A program made the translations under genes and the position numbers. The notes beneath the pieces are model-generated. The model was not told the DNA's origin. It saw only the letters and a list, made by a program, of their open reading frames with translations, and made no database searches. Below, in pieces: positions 12,401 to 22,479 of a DNA stretch of 64,000 bases (position 1 is its first letter; the number at the start of each line of letters is the position of its first letter). The DNA is from Tetraselmis striata (Eukaryota; Chlorophyta; Chlorodendrophyceae; Chlorodendrales; Chlorodendraceae), in NCBI GenBank assembly GCA_006384855.1, contig VCJN01003400.1, positions 21,062 to 85,061 on the forward strand, given 5' to 3'.

Positions 12401-13251
12401 CACTGCGTGCCGCCCTGGGTGCGCCGGCTCCGCGGGCTACCCGCACAAAGCTCTGCCAGCGACTGAGGTTGCGGTGAAGGGTTTACAGAAATGCGCGTCT
12501 GCGCCGTCGCTTGCGCCGTGTTGCGCCTGTTTTGCGGGACCCGCTGTACTGTATTAATAGGGAATCACCGCACAATGGCTGCCATCGCCCTCACGAATCA
12601 CAGCTCGAACGCCCACATCCATTGAGTATGGGGTCAGCACGCCGCCGCAGAGGCGCAAAGGGTGGAGGTGTTGGGAGCCCCTCGCCCTCGCCCCAGACAC
12701 GATTGATCAACAGAGGCGAGTCCGGACCACATCGTGAGCGCCGCGGGCAGCATGCTGGCGAACCAGGCAGGCAGAGGCAGGGGCAATTCGTTGTTGTTGG
12801 GGAGGGGGGCTGATTGAGGCACTTTGCCGGCCTCGCCGCCGCTCGCATTTGGCCAAGGTACACCCTGTTACGCTCCTAGATTCGGTGACGGGGGTCATGT
12901 GTGTACACACCCTCTCACATCGCTGACCAACGTCCCTGATGGACGCCGGCAACCTCCTGCGTCTGGCGAGACGCCCTCGTCAATGTTGCTCGTGCATGTC
13001 CGTTGCCGTCGGGAAGGGGCCGTTTGGCACAGGCAGTAGGACCCCCCCCCCCCCCCCCCCCGCCCCCCGGCTTGACCTTCCCCCGTCCCCTTGACGGCCC
13101 GCGCACAGGCGGCCTGATGGCGGACGCGCGCCTGCTGCTCAAGCCTGACATCTACTCCATCCTGGCCATCAACGCCCGGAACGAGTGGGGCCTGCGCCCC
13201 ACGGTGCGCGTCGCCAGCTTGCGGGCGCCGCCGCCCGGCGAGGCGCCCTGA
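9493..13251 (+). CDS. ZZ zinc finger + UPF0696 (C11orf68/Bles03-like) protein, copy 2
   Basis: Paralogue made by the tandem duplication. Exons: 9493-9626, 10265-10358, 10543-10634, 10821-10986, 11149-11187, 11462-11571, 11751-11814, 12022-12057, 12147-12200, 12361-12418, 13109-13251, again 990 nt with identical phases. All splice sites are retained, including the four GC donors, so both copies look functional. Two amino-acid differences from copy 1 are visible: Phe for Leu in exon 1 (SQFRAV) and Pro for Leu in exon 4 (SGAPAAL). Three or four other exon changes are silent. Intron lengths differ chiefly in poly-C runs. Its 3' end faces BBS9. Confidence 0.85.
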
Positions 13252-13655
13252 CAGCAGCGGCGCCGACATTGCGCCACGCTCACGGACCAACCCCCCCCCC
13301 CCCCCCCCCCCCTCGGACCCAGCCGAAAGAGGTGGGGCTCGGGGCTCGACTCGAGCGCGTTGAGGGTGAAAGGCTGCAGGGACACACCGGTGGGAACTCC
13401 ATGGGTCGGCGTTGCACAGCCGCCATGGGCATGGCCTGCCGCCACTCGGCGCTCCCAACGGCATTGGCCCTTCGCCCCCAGCTGGGGGTGGTGGGCCAAG
13501 TCGCCGCGGTTCAAGAATCGTATCAACGGCATGCCGGGGGATGTAATACCCTCCTTCAGCGTCACGCTTTGGGCAGCCGAGACAATCTGTGCCGCCCTCG
13601 CCCTTGTCGAGCTCCCGTTGCACGGGATGAGGCCGCCGGCTGCCTTGTGGAGTGC

Positions 13656-13660
13656 TTACA
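13656..13660 (-). terminator. Probable poly(A) signal (TGTAA) of BBS9
   Basis: TTACA on the plus strand, TGTAA in the sense of BBS9, about 60 nt past its stop. The motif is the usual chlorophyte poly(A) signal; that it works here is inference. Confidence 0.4.
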
Positions 13661-13717
13661 CAGATTGTCCTTCACAGAGCCCAGTGCCTCCGGGGGGGGG
13701 AGACCGCGGCGGTCTAG

Positions 13718-15169
13718 CTACGCGGCGAGCTGGCCGCCCTTGGAGAGGCGCTCCAGCACGAGGCCGATGTGCTTCCTCAGGCGGCTCGTGTCCGCCATCT
13801 GCGCCACCGGCGCCGGCTGCGCCGCCGACTCCTTGGCGGAGCGCGCCAGGCAGCTGCGCAGCAGCTGCGTCATCGCCGACTCGGTGGCCTCCTCCCAGCC
13901 GTGGAACTCGATCTGCGCCCGCCGGGGACGGGGGGGGGGGGGGGGGTGGCGGCTGAGCCCAGGCAGAGCCATTGCGGAGCAGCGACAGGGGCGCCCAGAC
14001 ATGTCCACTGCAGAGGTACCGTGTTCGTTTTGTTGCGACTGTCTGCTCTCTCTGTACGCGTATGTAAAATCTATTGGAGACGGCGCGCGGGATGCCCTGG
14101 GGCGCAGCCTCCCCTCGCATGGGCAGACGAGCGGAGCCCCTCCCTCAGACCCTCACCCCCCCCCCCCCCCCCCCCACCATCTCTTGTTTCTCTGGCACGG
14201 GGCTCTGGTGTGCGCAGCGCGTGTTAGGGTTTCTGCATCTTAAGGGTTTCGTGATTTTGTGAGTGAACGTGTTCCCAGTGGGGAACGGGGCAACCGGCAT
14301 GGTGTGTATTTGTTGGGCGCTCGCGCGGGGAAAGGGGCGGGGGGGGGGGGGGGGGGGGGCTTGGAGGGCTTCCGGGCCCGACCTCAGCGTCCTGCCCGTT
14401 GGGCACCACGACGGTGTCCTCCACCACGGGGCTCAGGTGCGCGCGCAGCACCGCGTCCGCCTCCGCGTCCAGCTGGAAGCAGAAGCGTATCAGGAGCAGC
14501 AGCAGCTGCGTGGCGCCCGACAGCGCCGCCGCCGCCGCCTCTAGCACCGCCTGCGCCGCAGCGGGAGGGGCGCGCCAAGCATGCGGTGAGAAGTCCAGGG
14601 GGTGGGTAGGTGCGCTGCGCGCTGTCACCGCGCCCTCCGCCATTCTACGAGAAGATGTTTGCCGGAGTGCGTGCCATCGGCATGAAAAGCGGCCCAATCA
14701 CCCCCCGGCACCGTTCCATGCGTATGAGTTTCACTTTTAACTGCGCCATCCGTGTTGTACACGAGGACTGCCCTCGTAGTGTGCACGCTATAAGTGCGCA
14801 CTCCCACATACCCGGCCTCACGCAGGCGCCATCCATACACGACAGCGAGGCGGGCGCCAATGGGCTGTGTCGCACGAGCCCAGCCGACGCCCCCAGGGGT
14901 CCCCAACACTCTAGGTGCCATGCCGAGTTCTTGCATACCCAAGGGCGCGCCCAGTCGAGCATGGGAGCCTGCCTGCGCGGACCGACCTTATTGCGACTTT
15001 TCCAACCTGTCAGGACTTTTGTGGGATGCTGTATGAGTGTGCAGTAGGCGGGATTATATCGAAAGTGTGCACAATACAGCAGCCCGCAAAAGTCCCTACA
15101 GCTTGGAAAAGTCGCAATAAGGTCCGCGCAGGCAGGTTCCCATGCTTGTTCACAGTTCCTGTTTTTTTT

Positions 15170-15201
<32 letters not shown>

Positions 15202-18200
15202 GGGGACCTGCTGCTGGTCCCACACGTCCGCCAGCTGCAGGATGTCGTTGTACGTGGCCTCCATCAGCGCGTCCATGTTGCCCAGCGGCGCGGGGTTGCG
15301 GTCTTTGAAACGCACAAGTAGCCGCTTCTGGATGCTGCGGAACTCTGCGGCGCGGTTGCTCAGCTGCCGCCGGGTGGCCAGCACATCCCCCCGCGCCGCA
15401 AAGTGCGCGTCGATCACCGCCCAGTAGTCCTGCCGGCCCAGATTAGGCGCCAGGGAGGGCCGGCCGGGGGGGGGGGGGGGGGGGGGGGGGCGCTCTCAGC
15501 ATGGCATCCCAGGAGAGTACTGTCACCAAGCTTTGGGTTCACCAGATGTTGTTTCTAACTCCCCCGTGAAGAGTAGGGAACAACGTACTAAAATGGCAAT
15601 CCATCGAAATACACAGCAAGTATCGAGCGGGATCGCTGGCTAGATGGTGCAAACAGTTCGTTACTCTGCGTCCCGCAAACCCAATTAAATGGAGCAGTAT
15701 AGGCTCAATCGAGCAGGGTGATGCGTGGCCGCTACTATGCCCATCAGCAGATGGAGGTGCGGCGCCGTTGCACACGGAAAAGTGGGGGATGCAGGCGAGG
15801 CCGGCGACGAGTGGGGGCGCACCTGGAGGGGGAGTGCGTCGGTGTAGGTGACCGCAAAGGGGCCGCTGCCGCCGCCCGCCCCGGCCCCCGGGCCCTGCAC
15901 AGCACCGCGGCGTGAGGCCTTTCCCGGGGCGGTGGCGGAATGGCACAGAGATACGGGGCGCGCGCTCTACCTCGTAGTATGCGGCCAGTCGCCGGCACAG
16001 CTCATCCGCGACAAGCCACATCGCCTCAAACTGGTCGGACTGTAGCCGGTACCGCCCCTGGTGGGAGGATTCGGGGGGGGGGGGGGAAGGGGGGGGGGGG
16101 GGGGGGTGCGGCATGCATAGTTGCGTTGGCCGGCAGGCTCTGGCTGGATGAGAGCAGCGCGTGGGCGGGGCGGCGGACGCACCGCGTTTTTGGAAACCAA
16201 GACGGTGACGACCTCGCCCGAGCAGCACTGGAAGGAGAGTGCGTTGCCTCCTGCGCTCGTCAGTCGCGTGTTTCGTAGTAAGACGCAGATCGTAGGCCGG
16301 TGGGTGGCGCTCGACAGGGGTTGGGTGGGGGCATTCCGCAGCAGAATGGGAGAGGAGGACCCGGGGCAGGGGGGGGGGCACGCGGCCGCACCGCTGCTTC
16401 GGGCGGCCTCTGCAGCCGCGGGCGCCGTGGCGAGCACGTCGTCAAAGAGGGCGGGCATCGAGGGCGGCAGGCGATTGGTGTCCAGCGTGATCTGCGGGGG
16501 CGGAGGGGGAAGTCAAGTCACATTCGTCACCCCTCCTCCCTCCCGGAAGCAACCCCATGATGAGCGCACCACAGTCAGCTGCCGCGCGTACCTTGAAAGC
16601 CGCGTTCTTCACGGGTGGGATCGCGGTGCAGAGCAGGACCATCGGAACCTGGTGCGCGGCATGCCGGGGGAGGCTGTTAGACGTGTCGGTCTGCGGCACA
16701 TCTGTGTGTGTTGGGGGGGAAGGGGGGGGAGGGGGGGGAGGGGAGGCGCGTAAAGTGGGGCCAAAGGGACAACATGAAGGAAGGGCGGGGAATTCCGGCG
16801 TGCCTGAAAATGGCAGACCGCCACGCGCGGGTTGTTGCCGTCCTTGAGATAGGTGGCGGTGACGGTCACCGTGTTGCCCGCCGGCAGGGTGTCGCCCTCC
16901 AGCGAGACGGTCACCGGCACGATGGCGGGCGTGCGCGACCGCCCGCTCACGCTTGGCACGATGCTGTGCGACAGCTGCGCCGCCAGAGGAGATGGCGCCG
17001 ACACCTGCAGAGGAGGACAACGTGTGGTGGGGCGATCAGCCCCTGGGGGTTCAACGGGGAGGAAGTACCGAACTTTCTGTGGATAAGTATACTGAGCGCA
17101 GACCAGCGGACCATCCAGCATGGCATTCCCGTCCCCCATGGGATGGGTCTGTGCAGGGTGGGGTTGGAGGGGGGGGGGGGGGGGGGGTGCGCACCGCAAT
17201 GGCGATGTTGTCCGCGGAGCCGGTGCCGATGAAGTTGACGTAGACGCGCACGGTGACGGAGGGCGCGCCGTCGCCGCCGCCCCAGCCGCCGCTGCTATGC
17301 TGGTCCAGCACGGTCGGCACCTGCGCGCGCAGCTGCAGCCGCTCCTTGGGCTCGCTGCGCACGCTGCCCGTGGCGGAGCGGATGACAGACAGCAGGTGGC
17401 GGTGCTCCTCGTCCATCGCCACGTAGTCCAGCTCCTGCGGGTTTGGGGAACAGAGAGGCGGCTGGGTGACTGACAACCCAATATCTAGCTTGATTATACC
17501 GGTACTCTCTATATATATATAATATATATATATATCATATACCGGCAATATAACTGGTCTATATATACCGGTATAAAGTATACATCTAGGGGGTCTGCAT
17601 TTCATGCGACGCTAGAAATGGCGACTACATATACCGGTTACTGCTTTCATATTAACCGTGTGATTCTCTGCAAGAGTCACCCGTTGCCGCGTAGTCCCCG
17701 TGTAGTGCCGTGGTAACTGGGCACGGGAACCGTGCGGTCACCGGTGAATCGCAGCCCCACTGATGCACCTTTGCTACGCAGGACGTCACCCAAAGGGCTG
17801 CTACGTATTGAGTTGGGAATGCTGTACGAGGAGCTGGCTGCACATGTCCGCGCGAGCTGACGATCATAAGGCGCTTTTGCATCACGCGACAGGTGACAGC
17901 TCCACTCGAACCTGAAATACAGCGCCCTCAATATATACTTCTAGATTAGCCTTCATCTCTGGCTTCCCCGCGGCTCACGTGCAGATGCACCCGCATCTTA
18001 AATACAGGTAGGCACGCCAGAGGTGTATGTTTATCTAACACCACTTGACTTTAAAAATTTGTGAACAAATACGCGCCACTCTAGAGTGCAGAAAATTATT
18101 CTTCATTTCAAAGCATCATGAGAAATCAATGCATGGGACACCTCAAAGACAAGTTATTCCTGACCGCTATTGTGCCGTTGGCGTTAATACTCACTACTCA

Positions 18201-19963
18201 CTTCTGGCGGTTGGTGGTTGGGGGGGGGGGGGGGGGGGCACCTTGCTCTCGTTGCCCGCCGCCACATTGAGCGGCGGACTGGTACCGAGGTAGGACAGCG
18301 TCAGCGCGCCGGCGTCGCTCAGGCTGACCACCAGGCCCTGCAGCCCGCCAAAGTCGCCCACGCACAGCGCGACCGGCACGTCGTCGCAGGCGGCGCACCA
18401 CACGAGCTGCGTCTCCCGGTACACCAGGAGGTTGGCGGTGGAGGAGCCCAGGATGAGGTTCTCCAGGGGCCGGCCGCCGTCCATCTGCCGGCCGCAAGCG
18501 AGTCAGCTGCGCGCGCGCGAGATGGACAGCTTTGCCCAGCGGACAGGCAGTGGGGGGGGGAAGGTGGTGGGGGGGGGGGGGGCGGTTACCCGGCTGCCGT
18601 TGGGGTAGCTGCAGATGCAGGCGGGCGGGTAGTCCAGCCTCTTCTGCATGCGGACCTGGCCCTGCTCCGACAGGATGTAGACGTTGTGCTCCCCCAGCAC
18701 CAGGATGTCCACCTGTTTGGGGCAGGTCGAGAGGAGACGCTTAGACGGTGGGCGGCGGCCTGGGTGGGCGGGGGGGGGGGGGGGGGGGGTTCAGCAGGGG
18801 GGGTAGCCGGAGGAGCATGCGGGCCCCTGCCTGCGACGCGCTCAGCCCCTGCGAGAAGTGCATCGTCCGGATGTCCAGCACGTTCTCGCCCACGATCACG
18901 CTCCAGTCCGCCTGCGCCGAGCCACGCGTGCACCGTCAGCCCCTGCTGGGAAGCATTGCTGTGGGCAGCGGCACCGCGGGCGGGGCAAGAGGAAACGCAG
19001 CCCGGGCACACCTGCAGCTTCTTGGTCTGGGTGAGAGAGGCGGCCGGCCCGCTGGCGGGCTCGGACGGCTTTTCGCCGGAGGAGGCCGCCAGCACCTGCG
19101 AACGCCGGAGCGGTTGAGTCCAGTGCTTGCCTGCATCTACTGCGGGTCGCTCTCCCAGGATAGCCTAAAGCCCCCCCCCCCCCCCCCCCCAAGCTTCCCC
19201 GACCCCATCGGCAGAGGCGAGCAGCCGGCGGGCGCACCGAGAACTTGTAGCTCTCCAGCACCATGCCCGAGTTGGCTGTCACGAAGGAGTCAGTGTCGGG
19301 CACGTACGCGAGCGGGCCGGGGAGCAGGAAGTTAGGCAGGAAGCGCTTAAAGGAGATTGCCTCGCCCTCGAAGAAGCTCAGCTGGCCGTCCAGCGACTGC
19401 ACGCAGATGCTCTCCACGCCCTGGGCCCCACCCCCGCACCCGCTGGATCAGGAACAGTGAGGGGCGCAAAGCGTGTGCCTATGCGTGCCTGCGTGGAAAG
19501 GGCGGCCAAGAGGAAGGGGAGCTGCGCGCCCCACCTGCTTGTTGCCGAAGCTGCCGTGGCACATGTTGGCGGCGCTGTGCTCCAGGTGGTGCTCGTACAC
19601 CTTGCGCAGGTCGAAGTGCGTGGCGCCGCCGCCGCCGCCGAGGACCGCGGCAACGGTGTAGACCGCCATGCTGCGCGGGTGCAGCACCGCCAGCGTGGTG
19701 CCGGGGTGGTTGCTGGTGAAGTGGCCGGCCGCGAGCTGCAGCACCGCGCCGTCCAGCTCCACCTCCAGCATCTGGTGGTCCACCGCGTAGTCGCGCCCGG
19801 CGGGGCAAAACACGCGCAGCATGCCCTGCAGGCTGCCGGTGACCACCTTGAGCGCGCCGCTGGCCTCGTTGTCGATGTTGGCCACGCACAGGCTGCCCAT
19901 GTCAAACTCCTCGCCCGGGCAGGGCGGCGCGCGCCACCACTCGCGGCACTTGAACAGCGACAT
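13718..19963 (-). CDS. BBS9: BBS9 / PTHB1, BBSome subunit
   Basis: Sixteen exons from 19963 down: 19963-19535, 19420-19238, 19095-19012, 18911-18831, 18712-18590, 18484-18242, 17434-17195, 17004-16804, 16648-16592, 16491-16392, 16250-16183, 16057-15971, 15894-15823, 15429-15208, 14550-14383, 13912-13718. The total is 2,553 nt or 850 residues (human 887), all phases consistent. It begins MSLFKCREWW, like human MSLFKARDWW, and keeps family blocks throughout: FLPNFLLPGPLAY, DILVLGEHNVYIL, VSLSDAGALTLSYLGT, YRLQSDQFEAMWL, RRLSKGG-type ending (ERLSKGGQL). Residues 1-385 should be the beta-propeller, about 400-560 the gamma-adaptin-ear-like part, then the platform and C-terminal hairpin. BBS9 is a core subunit of the octameric BBSome that moves membrane proteins in cilia, so the host should be flagellated. 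Introns 4 and 8 have GC donors. Intron 13 holds the duplication breakpoint. Confidence 0.95.
14959..15145. repeat. Foldback (MITE-like) element in BBS9 intron 14
   Basis: Copy in unit 2 of the inverted-arm element at 8041-8227, with the same boundaries. It was therefore in the intron before the duplication. Confidence 0.75.
17490..17600. repeat. AT-rich island with accggt palindromes in BBS9 intron 6
   Basis: Intron 6 (17435-18241) is the longest in the gene. It holds a TA-rich run flanked by several copies of ataccggtat-like palindromes, out of keeping with the GC-rich surroundings. It may be a small inserted element; no termini are evident. Confidence 0.4.
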
Positions 19964-20705
19964 CGCGCCCTGCTCCCGCCTCCGCCGCTCCGCTCCACCC
20001 CGCCTACGCTGCGCCAACCGACCTCACCAACCAGGTGTGCAGTCGGGAAGATCCTGAGGTGGTCCTCCTCCCGCACGCCAGCACACCTGCACCCACCGCA
20101 TCGGCACCTCAGCCACGACCCCCCCCCCCCTCCCCTCACGACCACCGTGTGAGCGCCCAGCACGGCGCCCCTGGTGAATTCTGGCGGTCTAATGAGGCTG
20201 TCTTGCTCACTGATCGAATCCATCCCCCAGGAACAGTTGGGGCGTGGGTGACAGGAGGGCCGAACAGGCTGGCTGGCAGGCTGGTTGTGTGATGGAAAGG
20301 TGGGAGAGGGGAAAGGGGGTTGGGGGGGGGGGGGGGGGTAAATTGGGCTGAGGCTGAACCCTGAGCCCTGCACTGGCAAACACATGCGCTGGCCGGCAGC
20401 CCGCGAGCCTGGGGAGGCTGCTGGCGGGCGGCGCTCCCACTGCCCGCCCCCCCCCCCCCCCCCCCCCCCCCACCCGCCCCCCCACGACGTTGTCGGCTGC
20501 GAGCAGAAGCTGGAGAAGCGCCATGCCGCGTGGCTCGGCATCGTGGCGCTGGCGCGTGGCGCTGGGAACTGGCATCGTGCTGCAGGGTCTTACCAGGTCG
20601 CGCTGGGGCGAGCAGGGCTGCTAGAAGTGCATGTATAGCCCGCACTCAGCTGGTGCCGGGTCATGTGCTGGAGCTTGGGCGCGCATGCCGCGGCGGTCTT
20701 ACCAT
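19964..20705. other. 5' flank of BBS9
   Basis: Contains poly-C runs (20121-20130, 20450-20471) and a poly-G run near 20320. It should hold the BBS9 promoter and 5' UTR. I see no TATA box or other gene. Long proline- or glycine-rich frames here are homopolymer artefacts. Confidence 0.4.
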
Positions 20706-21941
20706 GGTCTATTTCGCCGACCTACTTCGGAGCTGTGGTGACAGTGGCGGCGAAACTGTGTTTTTGGAAGGGGCGGCACGGGCGCGCGCGTCGCGCGCTT
20801 TCCCCTTAGCAGGCGCGGCATTTTGAATATAAATTGAAATAATTATTCCACGCCTACCGACAGCTGCTGCGTCAGCTGAGCCAGCTCAGGAAGCGTTGCC
20901 CTCCAACGGGAAGCAACCGCAGGAGCGACGGGAGAGGATGACGAAGCGACACTAGGTCACTCATCAATGGTGTAGTTGGCCGCGGTGGTCGTAGGAACCT
21001 CGCCTATCCCACTACAACTAGTTAGGGGGTCTGCAAGTTCCGCTCATTTCCGGCTTTTTAATCGCTGTGATATCGACAAGACTACCGTCTCGCCTCTACC
21101 CGCTCTTGCACCATCGAACCTCTGCCCGACCGCATCATGGCACCAAGCCCAAGTCGCCCGACAGAGGCCAAGGGGGCGCTCACCTTGGAACCCCAGCAAC
21201 GCGCTGGTGGCCGAGCTGCATCGTGGGGGAAAGGACGGACATTCTACGATTGATTGGTTGCGTCGTCTGCTAAGCGTTGCCGAGGTACACACGGACATGT
21301 TTGTGAACAACGAGGACGGGGCGGCAAGGAGCTAACTATGCTGGCACGTCATCATTCGGGCCGAGAGCAGCCGCCGATGGCGATGAACTCCACCGACGAC
21401 AAGACTGACTCGCTATGCAGCAGCGTTGTACGCCGCAGCCTATTTGTGCGTATTTCGGGCAACAGCCTGCCGCCGGCTCGGTGCGGCGCACCGCAGAAGG
21501 ATGGCAAGCGTTGGCCACACACAACGTCGGGTAACGCTCTACACTACGTGTGGCAAACACAAACAAGCCCACGTTCTGTAGATTTTGGCGAAGGACGTGG
21601 ACGGCTGGGCTCCCCACCGATCGGTTCCGATTTGTTGCATCTGATGTTGCAAGACACCAGCCGAGCACATGGAGAATGTTTTTCAGGAGGAGGTGGTGCG
21701 TTGCGAGTACTGTGCCACGGGTGCTGTCAGGTCGTGCACTGAGATGCTCGATGACTACTTCATGCTCACGGATATATGCAGAACAAGAACGTGTGCTTGG
21801 TGTGCTACGAGCGACACACGCCTAGAGTGGGGCGTCTTTCTTGGTCGAGAGCTAAACGACGACAACGAGGCAGTGAAAGCGAAGTCCGTGTTGCGGCTGC
21901 CGGTGCAGAAGTATTTCTTTCGCGACCCGAAGCATATGCCG

Positions 21942-21950
21942 CCGCCAGAC
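21942..21950. repeat. Target-site duplication, left
   Basis: ccgccagac, repeated exactly at 28494-28502 outside the other end of the transposon. Confidence 0.75.
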
Positions 21951-22035
21951 GAGAAAAGCGCAATATACTAGCGTAAACGGTAGAGGCCACTATACTTCAC
22001 TTTTGACTCACTGAAAATGGGACAATTTACTAGCT
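21951..22035. repeat. Terminal inverted repeat, left
   Basis: From 21965 onward (tactagcgtaaacggtagag and on) 71 bp match the inverted right end with a single mismatch; the outer 14-17 bp match less well. An atgggacaa motif occurs within each repeat. Confidence 0.85.
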
Positions 22036-22479
22036 CACCCGCCAAACAATGTACTACAGACATACATATACAGCGCAAAGTACTGTACTCGCCGTCGCCG
22101 CCGCCATCCCTTATCCCGCCCACTCGAGTGGAGGGGGGGCTGCGCAGTACTACTAGTCGCTACTAGTATACCTTTCCACCACCGCCAAGGCTGCCCAGAA
22201 CCCAAACCGGGCCGTGGCAGACAGTTAGCGACAATTCATAGGTAAGGATCCCACGCGACACAGGCATGCAGGGTCTTAACTTACACAAAAAGGCGCGAAC
22301 GCCCGGATCCGTGACATGAACGGACTCCGCCTACCTTCGACGTAGGTCTGCACGGCTGGTGAGTAGGCAGCTATAGAGACTTGCAGCTCGCGCTATCGGT
22401 TACTGCCATGCAGGCTGGGGTAGGTCCCATCGCGATGGAGGTGCCTAGCAACCCCCCCCCCCCCCCCTCCCCCCGCTTC

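Larger units (their letters stand above)
8561..15452. repeat. Tandem segmental duplication, unit 2
   Basis: Second copy of the 1,736-8,535 segment, about 90 bp longer mainly through longer C and G runs. Its right end runs directly into the rest of BBS9 intron 13 and the upstream exons, so this is the unit in its original BBS9 context. Confidence 0.93.

Noticed and set aside
13718-19963. Two separate genes (propeller protein and C-terminal protein) instead of one BBS9
   Set aside because: All 16 exons join in phase and follow the human protein from first to last residue block.
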